Assembly (NCBI GenBank): GCA_046704385.1
Contig: JBJKSB010000104.1
Span: 1-54,962 of the forward strand
Source of the DNA: GH45 sp046704385
GTDB taxonomy: Bacteria; Bacteroidota; Bacteroidia; Bacteroidales; SZUA-534
Direction: 5' to 3'
Length of the DNA stretch: 54,962 nucleotides
Below, piece by piece: positions 42,458-51,516 of the stretch (position 1 is the stretch's first letter; each line of letters begins with the position of its first letter). The position numbers were made by a program, and so were the translations under genes. The notes under the pieces were generated by a model. It did no database searches. It was not told where the DNA came from and saw only the letters and a list, made by a program, of their open reading frames with translations.

Positions 42458-44935
42458 TTACATAAAAATTGATCCTATTTTAAATACTAAAAATGACATT
42501 AACCATGCCAAAGCAGTAGTATAAGCAACCATAAACAATGCCCATTTCCACCTTCCCGATTCCTTGGCAACGGCCCCAATAACCCCAATGCAGGGTGAAT
42601 ATATTAAAATAAAAATCAGGAATGCGAATGCTACTAAAGGAGTAAACACAGGCATCCCTGCCCTTTTGCCATGCTCATGCTTTAAAGTTCGCAGTTTCTG
42701 AATCAGTTTCTGATCATGCTCTTCACCCCCGTTCTCAGCCTGAAGTAATACACCCATTGTACTTACTACAACTTCTTTGGCTGCGGTGCCACTGAGCAAG
42801 GCTACTCCCATTCTCCAATCAAAACCCAGTGGCCGGATAACCGGTTCAACCCAATGGCCTAATCTTCCCAAAAAGCTATTTTCGAGTTGTTCGCTTTTCA
42901 TTTGAGTTTCAATTTCTGCAATTTTTTGCTGACCTTCAGGGTGGTTTATATTATCATTAGCTTTTTCCTGCAACAAACTTAATTCATGATGATAATCACG
43001 CGAATACTTTACGTTACGCGGAAAATATCCTAAGGCCCAAATTATAATAACCGCTATCAGTATCACGCCTCCTACTTTACTTATATATTGGGCCGATTTG
43101 TCCCACATGTGTTTAACGGTACTACGCGCAGAAGGAATCCGGTACGGCGGAAGTTCCATAACAAAAGGAGCTTCTTTCGACTTAAACATGGTTTTATTAA
43201 ATACATGGGCTGTAATTAAAGCTAAAAAAATACCCGTTGCGTAAAGGCTTATCAATACCAATGTCGGACTTTTCGGAAAAAATGCAGCAATAAATAAAAT
43301 ATAAACCGGAAGCCTGGCGCTGCATGACATAAAAGGTGTAATTAAAATGGTAAGCAAACGATCGGTTTTATTACGGATGGTTCGGGTAGCCATAATGGCA
43401 GGTACATTACATCCAAATCCCATAATTAATGGTATAAATGATCGGCCATGCAAACCAATTTTATGCATCAACTTATCCATCATAAAGGCAGCACGGGCCA
43501 TATACCCGGTATCTTCCATAAATGAGATAAACAAAAACAGGATCAGGATATTGGGCAAAAATACCAGGACACTGCCAATTCCGCCAATAATTCCATCGGT
43601 AACTAAATCGTTGAACATCCCTTGTGGAAGTACGGATTTAACAAAACTGTTTAAAATCTCAATACCCGCTTCAATCCAGTCCATTGGATAATTACCCAAC
43701 TGAAATGTGGCAAAAAACATGAGTAGCATGAAAAGCATAAAAATAGGGCCACCAAAAACCCTGTGTGTCAATATCTTATCGACAGCATTTGTATGTAACC
43801 AACGTTTCGATTCACCCTGATGTAATGTTTCACGTAAAGCCCCCTGTATAAAACCGTACTTAGCATCGGTAATAATACTCTCACTGCTTTCGCCCATAAT
43901 TGCTTCAATCCGGTCAATCTCTTTATAAGCAGTTTTAAGTACATTTTTAGTGTCGTCATGTTTTGATACAAACCGGATTGCGTGTCCGTCCTGTTCCAAT
44001 AATTTAACCGCCAGAAAACGTGGTGACATTTTCGATACCATTATCTCATCTGCAGCAATTAATTCCCTGACATTATGGATGGAGGTTTCAACCTCCCTGC
44101 CATAATTAATATGTATATGCCTTACAACCTCATCCCGGTTTTCGTATACATCAATAACTTTTTTAAAAAGCTCTTTTAATCCAATACCCTTTGTAGCAAC
44201 TGTTGGTATAATGGGTATGCCAAGCAACCGACCCAATTTATTCAGGTCAAGCTTCGAACCCGATCGTTCCAAATCGTCATACATGTTCAGGGCAATAACT
44301 ACCTTAATATCCATGTCGATGAGCTGGGTGGTAAGATATAAGTTGCGCTCAATATTTGAAGCATCAACCACATTTACCACAATATCAGGATTATTGTGAA
44401 AGATATATTTCCTTACATAGAGCTCTTCCGGTGTATATGCGGTTAACGAATAGGTACCGGGCAAATCATAAAGATCAAAATTATAATCATCCTGTTTGTA
44501 GGTGTTATATTTAGCATCAACTGTAACACCACTGTAATTCCCTACATGCTCTTTAGCCCCCGACACAAAATTGAAAAGCGAAGTTTTGCCGCAGTTTGGA
44601 TTTCCAACAAATGCTACATTAATATTATGATGCCTGGCATTTGCTGTTAATTTAAGTTTCTCGGAGTCAATTATACCTTCATATCCTTTACCTGGCAATA
44701 ATTCAGCTTCTTCGGGTGCAACCACATCAATTAAAAATGCCTCTGACGGGCGCAATGACACATGAGAACCCATTATATTGTACTCTGTAGGTCCACGGAA
44801 CGGTGCACGTTTTACCACCTCAACTAATTGTCCCCTGACAAAACCCATTTCCAGAATTCGTTTCCGAAAAGAACCGTGACCCTTAACTTTAACAATTACC
44901 GCCTTCTCACCGCGTTGTAATTCTGCTAAATTCAT
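42458..44935 (-). CDS. feoB: ferrous iron transporter, FeoA-FeoB fusion
   Basis: 825 residues from the ATG at 44935; a frame open to 44968 adds 11 residues before the conserved start. An N-terminal FeoA SH3-like domain (1-75: MNLAELQRGEKAVIVKVKGH) is fused to FeoB. The G domain has G1 GNPNCGKTS (111-119), G3 DLPG and G4 NMYD. The membrane part has the Gate motifs with Cys: GFGCNVPAIMATR and PFMSCSARLPVY, and about ten spans. It imports Fe2+ across the inner membrane. FeoA fused to FeoB is usual in this phylum. The Cys-rich partner gene follows directly. Confidence 0.96.
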   Translation of the reverse strand: MNLAELQRGEKAVIVKVKGHGSFRKRILEMGFVRGQLVEVVKRAPFRGPTEYNIMGSHVSLRPSEAFLIDVVAPEEAELLPGKGYEGIIDSEKLKLTANARHHNINVAFVGNPNCGKTSLFNFVSGAKEHVGNYSGVTVDAKYNTYKQDDYNFDLYDLPGTYSLTAYTPEELYVRKYIFHNNPDIVVNVVDASNIERNLYLTTQLIDMDIKVVIALNMYDDLERSGSKLDLNKLGRLLGIPIIPTVATKGIGLKELFKKVIDVYENRDEVVRHIHINYGREVETSIHNVRELIAADEIMVSKMSPRFLAVKLLEQDGHAIRFVSKHDDTKNVLKTAYKEIDRIEAIMGESSESIITDAKYGFIQGALRETLHQGESKRWLHTNAVDKILTHRVFGGPIFMLFMLLMFFATFQLGNYPMDWIEAGIEILNSFVKSVLPQGMFNDLVTDGIIGGIGSVLVFLPNILILFLFISFMEDTGYMARAAFMMDKLMHKIGLHGRSFIPLIMGFGCNVPAIMATRTIRNKTDRLLTILITPFMSCSARLPVYILFIAAFFPKSPTLVLISLYATGIFLALITAHVFNKTMFKSKEAPFVMELPPYRIPSARSTVKHMWDKSAQYISKVGGVILIAVIIIWALGYFPRNVKYSRDYHHELSLLQEKANDNINHPEGQQKIAEIETQMKSEQLENSFLGRLGHWVEPVIRPLGFDWRMGVALLSGTAAKEVVVSTMGVLLQAENGGEEHDQKLIQKLRTLKHEHGKRAGMPVFTPLVAFAFLIFILIYSPCIGVIGAVAKESGRWKWALFMVAYTTALAWLMSFLVFKIGSIFM

Positions 44936-45169
44936 TTTTTCAGATATTTGCCAGTGGTAAAAACTCACATACAGCTGGCAAAATTAATTATTTTTTTTTA
45001 TTTAGACTGATTAAAAATAACTAAGTTTATCTAAAATCTTACGCTGACTCATTTGTACTAAATCAATTAAAGAGGCACTTTGACAGGTTAATATTTAGTG
45101 GCAAGTTTTTTGTTAAAAATGTTGCAAATACAAATTGTATTACTTCTTTTGTATTAATTATTCTGCTTT

Positions 45170-45958
45170 ATGGAAGATAATTTGTTTGATAAAATACGAG
45201 AAATGACAGGAAAATTTCCTGAAAGGTTCAATATTCTTGAAGAGCAGATTGATGTAAAAATCCAGATGGAATATTTCAAATTTTCCAGAAAACTGAAAAA
45301 AGAAAAGAATTCCACTCCAATTGACATCGATACAATTAATGATATTGACTTCAGTACTTTATCATCTACTGAACAAAAGACTTACCTGGTTAAAATTGCC
45401 GGAATTGATGATCCCAAAGCTTTTCGTTTCCTTGAAGATTTTGTAAAAATGGCTTCACCAGATATAAAAGACTGGGCTATTTTGGCATTACAGGAAAGCA
45501 AAATGCTGTTGGAAAGTACATTGCTCAACGAAAATCAGATATTTATTTCGACTGGTTTAGGTGGCAAAGGAAATATGCTTCGTTATTTTATAGTACTTAT
45601 TGGTGAGGGAATTGAAGAATTTGCCGAATTCCAACAAAAAATAATATCAAGCGAATTTGAATTTGCTTTGAAAAATAACCATTGTGAACTTGAGAAAATT
45701 GAATTTCAGGAAAATTATACAACCATATTAGCTCTGATTCCTTTTGATATTCCCTTTCAGAAGATTTTCAGAACCACATTAGAGGAATGTAACCAATTCG
45801 GTAGTTTTTTAAAACCAAATTTTTTGGTTACTAATGTTAAACCCTTAACATTAACCGAAATCAAAGATTTTGTAGAAAAAAATGAACTACCTGACAAAGA
45901 TGAGTACGACCGATTAGATTTTGATCAGATAGACGAACAAGACGATGATGAAGAATAA
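45170..45958 (+). CDS. hypothetical protein, helical N-terminus and acidic C-terminus
   Basis: 262 residues, soluble. The first 120 residues are mostly helical, with a HEAT-like pair (FLEDFVKMASPDIKDWAILA, then LQESKMLLESTL). The middle (IFISTGLGGKGNMLRYFIVL) looks like a small alpha/beta domain. The end is very acidic (DQIDEQDDDEE). I do not recognise a characterised family. Its stop codon overlaps the start of the thiamine-binding-like gene by 14 bp, so translation is coupled. It is the first gene of a three-gene cassette. Confidence 0.6.
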   Translation: MEDNLFDKIREMTGKFPERFNILEEQIDVKIQMEYFKFSRKLKKEKNSTPIDIDTINDIDFSTLSSTEQKTYLVKIAGIDDPKAFRFLEDFVKMASPDIKDWAILALQESKMLLESTLLNENQIFISTGLGGKGNMLRYFIVLIGEGIEEFAEFQQKIISSEFEFALKNNHCELEKIEFQENYTTILALIPFDIPFQKIFRTTLEECNQFGSFLKPNFLVTNVKPLTLTEIKDFVEKNELPDKDEYDRLDFDQIDEQDDDEE

Positions 45959-46241
45959 AATAAACCTGGCTATCCAGGTTTTACCCCAGACCGAAAATAC
46001 AGACAGTTATTCATTAGTTGACAAAGCCATAAAAATTATAGAAGATTCGGGGTTAAAATATAAGGTTTGCCCTTTTGAAACCGTACTTGAAGGCTATTAT
46101 GATGAATTAATGGATATAGTTAAAAAAATTCATCTTGAATGTTATGCGAGCGGCACCGAAAAAATGATGACCTACATCAAAATACAAACTTCGGCAAGCC
46201 AGGATGTTACTATTGAAGATAAAATGGAAAAATACTCGTAA
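45945..46241 (+). CDS. UPF0045/MTH1187-YkoF family small protein
   Basis: 98 residues. The ferredoxin-like fold of the thiamine-binding YkoF/MTH1187 superfamily is recognised from INLAIQVLPQ, YSLVDKAIKIIEDSGLKYKV, PFETVLEGYYDELMDIVKKI and the closing strand KMMTYIKIQTS. Structures in the family bind thiamine or small ions at the tetramer interface; the cellular role is unclear. It overlaps the upstream gene and lies 2 bp before the Dabb gene. Confidence 0.8.
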   Translation: MMKNKINLAIQVLPQTENTDSYSLVDKAIKIIEDSGLKYKVCPFETVLEGYYDELMDIVKKIHLECYASGTEKMMTYIKIQTSASQDVTIEDKMEKYS

Positions 46242-46243
46242 TT

Positions 46244-46546
46244 ATGATTAAACACGTTATTATGTGGACGTTAAAAGATGAATTTAACGGACAAAATAAA
46301 GCTGAACTGGCAAGGGAATTAAAAGAAAGGCTTTTAGATCTTAAAAATAAAATATCTCAAATTAAATCGTTGGAAGTGGGTATAAACGGATTCAATGCTG
46401 AAAAAAATCATGACGTGGTTTTAGTATCAGAATTTGAAAATTTTGAAGACCTGAAGGCCTACAGCGTCCATCCTGATCATATGGAACTTGTAAAGTTTGT
46501 TAGGGAGATTAGCACTAATCGATCGGCTGTTGACTATACCATGTAG
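46244..46546 (+). CDS. Dabb (stress-responsive A/B barrel) domain protein
   Basis: 100 residues. MIKHVIMWTLKDEF, a helix with LARELKERLLDLKNKI, LEVGINGF, DVVLVSEFENFEDLKAYSVH, PDHMELVKFVREI and the final VDYTM match the Dabb dimeric alpha/beta barrel family along its full length. Members include stress proteins and small cyclases or monooxygenases; no specific activity is predicted. It ends the three-gene cassette and is followed by a terminator. Confidence 0.88.
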   Translation: MIKHVIMWTLKDEFNGQNKAELARELKERLLDLKNKISQIKSLEVGINGFNAEKNHDVVLVSEFENFEDLKAYSVHPDHMELVKFVREISTNRSAVDYTM

Positions 46547-46584
46547 TGCCTACAATTAAACTTTAGAAAGGAATATTATAAATC

Positions 46585-46618
46585 AAAAAGCTACCTTCAA
46601 CTGAAAGTAGCTTTTTTT
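46585..46618. terminator. bidirectional terminator
   Basis: AAAAAGCTAC and GTAGCTTTTTTT form a 9-10-bp stem with T-runs on both strands. It ends the cassette at 45170-46546 and also the convergent PUR-family gene, whose stop is 4 bp away. Confidence 0.9.
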
Positions 46619-46621
46619 GTT

Positions 46622-46978
46622 TTATTTTTCTTCTTTTAAATCTTCAAATTCTACATTGGTGAATTCACTGCCTTCTTCAACATCTTCCCTGGGAATAATC
46701 TCAGGTTGGTTTTTTTTCACATACTCAACAACCTCTTCCAATCCCTCAAAAAACTTTTCAAAATCCTCTTTATAGAGAAATAATTTGTGCTTTTCAAAAT
46801 GGAATTTTCCATCCTGCTCATAACGTTTTTTACTTTCAGTAATAGTCAAATAATAATCGTTACGCTTGGTGGCTTTTACGTCAAAAAAATATGTCCGCTT
46901 ACCTGCCCTTACTGATTTTGAAAATATCTCTTCCCTGTCTTTTCCAGTTTCTTTCTTATCAAATCCTTCCATCATCAA
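46622..46978 (-). CDS. PUR family (DUF3276) nucleic-acid-binding protein
   Basis: 118 residues (the exact start among three adjacent Met codons is uncertain). EEIFSKSVRAGKRTYFFDVK, then NDYYLTITESKKR and FEKHKLFLYKEDFEKFFEGL match the PUR-repeat fold of DUF3276, related to Borrelia BpuR and eukaryotic Pur-alpha, which bind single-stranded DNA or RNA. A single PUR repeat implies a homodimer. The C-terminus is acidic. It stands alone on the minus strand and shares a terminator with its neighbour. Confidence 0.88.
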   Translation of the reverse strand: MMMEGFDKKETGKDREEIFSKSVRAGKRTYFFDVKATKRNDYYLTITESKKRYEQDGKFHFEKHKLFLYKEDFEKFFEGLEEVVEYVKKNQPEIIPREDVEEGSEFTNVEFEDLKEEK

Positions 46979-47091
46979 AATTCATTATGATTAAAAATAC
47001 TAAGTTGACAAAAATATAATATTATCCGAAATATAAGTTTTTTATAATTCAAAAAAAAAGATTATTCCCCTAGGGCTTAGAAAAAAAAAAT

Positions 47092-47099
47092 TAATTTTG
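47092..47099 (+). promoter_or_regulatory. -7 element upstream of nusB
   Basis: TAATTTTG matches TAnnTTTG, 44 bp before the nusB start. No TTTG is found at the expected -33 position. Confidence 0.4.
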
Positions 47100-47143
47100 C
47101 AGGCGAAATGCAAATTCAAATCTAAATAACGCTCTTTAAATAA

Positions 47144-48085
47144 ATGATTAGCAGAAGGTTGTTGAGAATTAAGGTACTGCATATTTTATATGCTTATTTT
47201 AATGGTAATAATGAAGGATTAAACCGCTACGAGAAAGACCTTTTTTACAGTATCGAAAAATCGCACGATTTATACCATTTATTCTTTTTGCTGTTGCTCG
47301 AAGTGAGGGACTATGCGCAGCAAAGAATTGATCTGGCCAAAAACAAAAGAGTTCCAACCGAACAAGACCTGAACCCTAATGTACGATTTGTCGAAAACAG
47401 GGTTATTAAACAATTAAACAGCACCAACAGGTTGTTCAGGTACATTGATGAGAAAAAACTGTCGTGGAAAAATCACCCCGAACTTATAAAAAAGGTTTAC
47501 CAGGAAATGACCGATTCAGATTTATATCTGAGTTATATTGATAAAGCTGAGGATTCATATAAGACCGATAAAGAGTTCATCATTAATTTTTTCTCAGAAT
47601 ACCTTGTGGACAATGATTCGCTTTACCAGATTCTTGAGGAACATTCAATTTTCTGGAATGATGATATTGAATTTGTGCTAAGCATGAATATAAAAACCAT
47701 TGAAAGGCTTAAACCCGGTGCCATCGATGTAAATTTATTTCAATTGTTTAAAAATGAAGAAGATAAGGAATTTGTTAAAAAACTATTCCGCATGGTCATT
47801 TTAAAACATGAGGATAATGCTAAAATTATACAGGAACACATAAAAAACTGGGACGTTGAGCGTATTGCACAAATGGATTTACTGGTTCTGGAAATGGCTA
47901 TTACGGAAATAGTTCAGTTTTCAAGCATCCCGGTAAAAGTAAGTTTTAATGAATATATTGAACTGGTTAAATTTTATAGTACCGACCGCAGCAATGCATT
48001 TGTGAATGGGGTACTTGATAAAATTATACATAAGTTAAAAGCCGAAGGAGTTATAAAAAAAGCAGGCAGAGGTTTGATGGAATAG
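47144..48085 (+). CDS. nusB: transcription antitermination factor NusB, long form
   Basis: 313 residues, about twice the length of E. coli NusB and usual for Bacteroidota. The N-terminus MISRRLLRIKVLHILYAYF carries the conserved RR..R motif. The classic NusB helices occur at the C-terminal end: DVERIAQMDLLVLEMAITEI, then VSFNEYIELVKFYSTDRSN and FVNGVLDKI. NusB with S10 binds boxA RNA in rRNA antitermination. It heads a run of genes continuing to 51984. Confidence 0.93.
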   Translation: MISRRLLRIKVLHILYAYFNGNNEGLNRYEKDLFYSIEKSHDLYHLFFLLLLEVRDYAQQRIDLAKNKRVPTEQDLNPNVRFVENRVIKQLNSTNRLFRYIDEKKLSWKNHPELIKKVYQEMTDSDLYLSYIDKAEDSYKTDKEFIINFFSEYLVDNDSLYQILEEHSIFWNDDIEFVLSMNIKTIERLKPGAIDVNLFQLFKNEEDKEFVKKLFRMVILKHEDNAKIIQEHIKNWDVERIAQMDLLVLEMAITEIVQFSSIPVKVSFNEYIELVKFYSTDRSNAFVNGVLDKIIHKLKAEGVIKKAGRGLME

Positions 48086-48143
48086 TTCCCCGCTTTTAAT
48101 CTAAAAATTAACATAATATGTAATCAATCGGTTGGGAAATTGT

Positions 48144-48151
48144 TAGCTTTG
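48144..48151 (+). promoter_or_regulatory. -7 element upstream of the DUF1573 gene
   Basis: TAGCTTTG matches TAnnTTTG and lies 18 bp before the start codon. The -33 element is not clear, so this is a possible internal promoter of the gene run. Confidence 0.45.
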
Positions 48152-48169
48152 CAGCAAAAATAATTAGAG

Positions 48170-48631
48170 ATGAAAGCAAAATTCTTATTTATTTTTTTAT
48201 CGGTTGTGGTTCTTGGCCTGGGATGTAAAAATAGCTCCAAAGCCAAAAAGGAAGTCTCTTCAGATTTAATTAACAATCCGGCCACAGCTTCCGGTGATAC
48301 TAACTCCGATGGATTGCCTTTAATTAAATTCGAAGAGGAAAATCACGATTTTGGGCTGATATTGCAAGGCGAGAAGGTTTCCTATACGTTTAAATTTAAA
48401 AATATTGGCAAAAGCGATTTAATTGTTGACGATGTTTCAACTTCATGCGGATGTACGGTTCCCAAATTTTCGCGTGAACCTATAGCACCGGGTGAAAATG
48501 GTGAAGTTGAAGTAATTTTCGATTCAAACAATCGCCAGGGCAGGCAATTTAAAACCATAACGGTTTGGACCAATAGTCAGCCGAATAAAACCAAACTACA
48601 GATTGAATCAGAAATTGTTGTACCAAAATAA
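48170..48631 (+). CDS. DUF1573 family lipoprotein
   Basis: 153 residues. Lipobox VLGLGC (lipid on Cys19), a short Ser-rich linker, then a single Ig-like DUF1573 domain: FEEENHDFGLILQGEKVSYT, FKNIGKSDLIVDDVSTSCGC, TVPKFSREPIAPGENGEVEV and FDSNNRQGRQFKTITVWTN. The CGC segment is typical. Its role in the envelope is unknown, but it occurs next to yajC in many Bacteroidota, as here (9 bp upstream). Confidence 0.9.
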   Translation: MKAKFLFIFLSVVVLGLGCKNSSKAKKEVSSDLINNPATASGDTNSDGLPLIKFEEENHDFGLILQGEKVSYTFKFKNIGKSDLIVDDVSTSCGCTVPKFSREPIAPGENGEVEVIFDSNNRQGRQFKTITVWTNSQPNKTKLQIESEIVVPK

Positions 48632-48640
48632 ATTTGTAAA

Positions 48641-48967
48641 ATGAACTTATTAACTGTTTTTTTAATGCAGCCTCAAGGGCAGCAAGGTAGTCCGACAGGC
48701 TCCTTAGTTTTTTTAGTACTAATTATTGCGATCTTTTATTTCTTTATGATCCGCCCTCAAATGAAAAAGCAAAAGGAAATTCGCCAATTCAGGGACAGCA
48801 TCCAAAAAGGTGATAAAGTGCTTACCGTAGGTGGCATTTATGGTAAAGTAAGCGAAATAAAAGATACTACCGTATTATTGGAAATTGCTGATGGTGTGAG
48901 AATTAAAGTGGACAAAGCCGGTTTAGTTAAAGACACTACAGATGTTGCTGCCGCTCAGGGTAAATAA
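48641..48967 (+). CDS. yajC: preprotein translocase accessory subunit YajC
   Basis: 108 residues. One membrane span (about 21-39, LVFLVLIIAIFYFFMIRPQ) is followed by the family signature RPQMKKQKEIRQF, the segment GDKVLTVGGIYGKVSEIKD and VRIKVDKAGL. YajC joins SecD/SecF in the Sec holotranslocon. It lies 9 bp after the DUF1573 gene and is followed by a hairpin and T-run. Confidence 0.95.
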   Translation: MNLLTVFLMQPQGQQGSPTGSLVFLVLIIAIFYFFMIRPQMKKQKEIRQFRDSIQKGDKVLTVGGIYGKVSEIKDTTVLLEIADGVRIKVDKAGLVKDTTDVAAAQGK

Positions 48968-49053
48968 TGAGCAGCCTATTCTGCATCCCGGAACTTTTTT
49001 AGTTGATGTTGACCTGTTTTACAGATAAATTTTATTTGTATTTTTGACATGAA

Positions 49054-49075
49054 CCAGGAAATTTCCGGGTTTTTT
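49054..49075 (+). terminator. hairpin with T-run after yajC
   Basis: CCAGG-AAATTT-CCGGG followed by six T residues could stop transcription between yajC and the ybbR-like gene. The stem is only 5 bp with one mismatch, so readthrough is likely. Confidence 0.5.
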
Positions 49076-49109
49076 ATTTATACACTTTGAAATATAATTC
49101 ATTATCACG

Positions 49110-50114
49110 TTGGAAGCGAATGATTTTCATAAAATAACTGATCTTTTTAACAGGAAAATATTTCAAAGAATTGACCATAAAATACTGGTTTACCTGGTAT
49201 TTGTTGCCATATCAACCGTATTTTGGTTCTTAAACGAGTTAAGCAACAACTATACAACCACCATCAATTACCCTGTCAGGTTTACCAACCTACCAAAAAA
49301 TAAAATACTGGTAAGCGACCTGCCAAAAAATTTAACGCTAAATGTAAATGGTTATGGTTACACCCTGCTACGGTATAAACTTAGTCCGGCTTCGTTTCCT
49401 GTTGTTATTAATATGGAGCAGTACAGCAAAACCATTTCAAATCCCAATGTAAAAAGCTATCGTTTACAAACCCGGCAGATAAAGGAAACCATCGATAAAC
49501 AAATGGCGAACGATATTGATGTTCTCGACATTATGCCCGATACTGTAGTCTTTCAGTTTGCCAATATAATTAGCCGGAAAATACCTATAAAACCACGCGT
49601 AAAACTGAATTTTGAAGAAGAATGTATGCTGAATGGCGATATTACATTTTCACCCGATTCAGTTACGGTGAATGGTCCAAATAATATTATCGATACTCTT
49701 TCGGCTGTATATACTCACTATCAGGAATTTAACAACCTAAGTAAACCATTACACAGGAATATTACCCTAAGCGAAATCGAAAATATTGAAATGGACAGAA
49801 AAAAGGCTGTTATGTTCCTGCCCGTGGCAAAGTTTACCCAGGCTAATTTTGAAGTTCCTATTCAAGCTATAAATACTCCGGATACGCTCGATCTTAAAAC
49901 TTTCCCCCGGCTGGCTAAAGTTACGTGCCTGGTGGCATTAAATGATTTTGATAAGATTCAGGCCAAGGATTTTGTAATTAATGTAAATTATCTTGACATT
50001 GAAAACCTTTTAGGAAATCGTTTAACCCTGAATTTAGCCATAGCTCCATCAAATGCAAAATTAATTCAATATTCACCTGAAAGCGTTGAATTTATTCTTG
50101 ACAAGAAGCCATGA
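49110..50114 (+). CDS. YbbR-like (CdaR-type) domain protein
   Basis: 334 residues. There is no ATG near the N-terminus: the first in-frame ATG is more than 100 codons in, after conserved sequence, so the likely start is the TTG at 49110. An N-terminal membrane span (about 23-42) follows DHKILVYLVFVAISTVFWFL, then YbbR-type beta repeats (YPVRFTNLPKNKILVSDLPK; VNGPNNIIDTL; FEVPIQAINTP). In Firmicutes YbbR proteins regulate the diadenylate cyclase CdaA; no such cyclase is in this window. It overlaps coaE by 4 bp (ATGA). Confidence 0.8.
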   Translation: MEANDFHKITDLFNRKIFQRIDHKILVYLVFVAISTVFWFLNELSNNYTTTINYPVRFTNLPKNKILVSDLPKNLTLNVNGYGYTLLRYKLSPASFPVVINMEQYSKTISNPNVKSYRLQTRQIKETIDKQMANDIDVLDIMPDTVVFQFANIISRKIPIKPRVKLNFEEECMLNGDITFSPDSVTVNGPNNIIDTLSAVYTHYQEFNNLSKPLHRNITLSEIENIEMDRKKAVMFLPVAKFTQANFEVPIQAINTPDTLDLKTFPRLAKVTCLVALNDFDKIQAKDFVINVNYLDIENLLGNRLTLNLAIAPSNAKLIQYSPESVEFILDKKP

Positions 50115-50695
50115 TGGTTGTAGGACTCACCGGTGGGATGGGCGCGGGTAAAACCTTTGTAGCCGACGAATTTAAAAAACTGGACATTCCTGTTTACAAT
50201 TCCGATTCACGTGCAAAAATATTGATGGAGACCCATCCGTTCATTAAAGATCAACTCCGTTTAAAATTTGGAGATGAAACATTTTTGAACGACCGATTAA
50301 ACCGGAAATTCATTGCAGAGCAAATTTTCAGCATTAAAGTACTTGTTGACTGGATTAACAAACTGGTTCATCCGGTTGTGGGAGAAGACTTTGAACAATG
50401 GGTAGCTCAGCAAAAAGCGGATTTTGTTATTAAAGAAGCTGCTATTTTAATAGAAAGCGGTGCTTATAAACAATGCGATAAAATTATTGTGGTTACAGCT
50501 GACGAAAATACACGAATTAAACGGGTAATGGACCGTGACAATATGACACAAAAACAGGTTTTGGAGCGATTAAATAATCAATTGTCGGAACCTGAACGTC
50601 TGAAATTTGCTGATTTTATTATAATAAATGATGGCATAAAGGTTGTTAAAAACCAGGTGCAAACAGTTTACGACGAAATTTTAAAATTAACATAG
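50111..50695 (+). CDS. coaE: dephospho-CoA kinase
   Basis: 194 residues. The P-loop GGMGAGKT is at 8-15, followed by NSDSRAKILMETHP, the substrate segment HPVVGEDFEQWV, the strand IKEAAILIESGAYKQCDKII and the lid VMDRDNMTQKQVLERLNNQ. CoaE phosphorylates dephospho-CoA, the last step of coenzyme A synthesis. Its start overlaps the ybbR-like gene, indicating translational coupling. Confidence 0.95.
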   Translation: MMVVGLTGGMGAGKTFVADEFKKLDIPVYNSDSRAKILMETHPFIKDQLRLKFGDETFLNDRLNRKFIAEQIFSIKVLVDWINKLVHPVVGEDFEQWVAQQKADFVIKEAAILIESGAYKQCDKIIVVTADENTRIKRVMDRDNMTQKQVLERLNNQLSEPERLKFADFIIINDGIKVVKNQVQTVYDEILKLT

Positions 50696-50706
50696 ATTCA
50701 AAGATT

Positions 50707-51435
50707 ATGAGTTTAGGTAAATGGATAGCCGGTGGTCTGGGATGGGCCGTTTTTGGACCCGTTGGAGGACTTGTTGGCTTTTTGGTTGGCAGTGCCCTTG
50801 AAGGAAATACACCCCAGAAAATTACAAGCGGCGAAAGGCCACAACGATCAACTACACGTGGCGATTTTATGGTAAGCCTTATTGTTTTAACAGCAGCCGT
50901 AATGAAAGCCGATGGCACCGTTAAAAAAGGTGAACTTGATTATGTGAAACAATATCTGCTGCGTTCATTCGGACAGGAAGCTGCTGCCGATGCCATTAAA
51001 ATGCTGCGCGATGTTTTGAAACAGGAAATTCCTGTAGGAGAAGTAGCCCGTCAGATTGGGCAAAACCTCGACAACTCCTCAAAATTACAACTTTTGCATT
51101 ACCTGTTTGGTATAGCCAGCTCCGACGGGCAAACGCACCGAACTGAAGTTGAAATTATTCAAATGATTTCAAATTACATGGGAGTTCACAATAATGATTT
51201 TATGTCGATTAAATCGATGTTCTACAGTGACATGCACGTGGCTTACAGTATTTTAGGTGTAGATAAAGATGCCACTGACGAAGAAATTAAAAAGGCCTAC
51301 CGAAAAATGGCCGTGGAATATCATCCCGATAAGGTTTCGTACCTGGGCGAAGATATTCAGCGTTCGGCTAAAGAGAAATTCCAAAAAATTAATGAAGCCT
51401 ATGAGGCCATTAAAAAAGAACGCGGAATTGCCTAA
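50707..51435 (+). CDS. TerB-like and DnaJ-domain protein (DjlA-type)
   Basis: 242 residues. A Gly-rich hydrophobic N-terminus (8-31, AGGLGWAVFGPVGGLVGFLV) may insert in or lie on the membrane. A TerB-like helical domain (about 55-165) follows, and a C-terminal J domain (about 178-240) with HPD at 206-208 (AVEYHPDKVSYL). This order matches DjlA-type co-chaperones, which stimulate DnaK at the membrane. It lies 11 bp after coaE. Confidence 0.9.
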   Translation: MSLGKWIAGGLGWAVFGPVGGLVGFLVGSALEGNTPQKITSGERPQRSTTRGDFMVSLIVLTAAVMKADGTVKKGELDYVKQYLLRSFGQEAAADAIKMLRDVLKQEIPVGEVARQIGQNLDNSSKLQLLHYLFGIASSDGQTHRTEVEIIQMISNYMGVHNNDFMSIKSMFYSDMHVAYSILGVDKDATDEEIKKAYRKMAVEYHPDKVSYLGEDIQRSAKEKFQKINEAYEAIKKERGIA

Positions 51436-51516
51436 AAAAAGAACAATTGTGTTTTTGAAACAAAAATTTTATAATTGTAATAACTATATTTGCGGGCTAA
51501 TACTAAAAGTACATTT

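Noticed and set aside
43347..43691. A 114-codon plus-strand frame
   Set aside because: It lies inside feoB on the opposite strand, has no recognisable sequence and is explained by codon bias of the real gene.
49110..50114. Missing N-terminus or frameshift in the ybbR-like gene
   Set aside because: No ATG is available, but a TTG at 49110 gives a normal N-terminus before the membrane span, and an in-frame stop lies just upstream at 49095-49097. A non-ATG start is the simpler reading.
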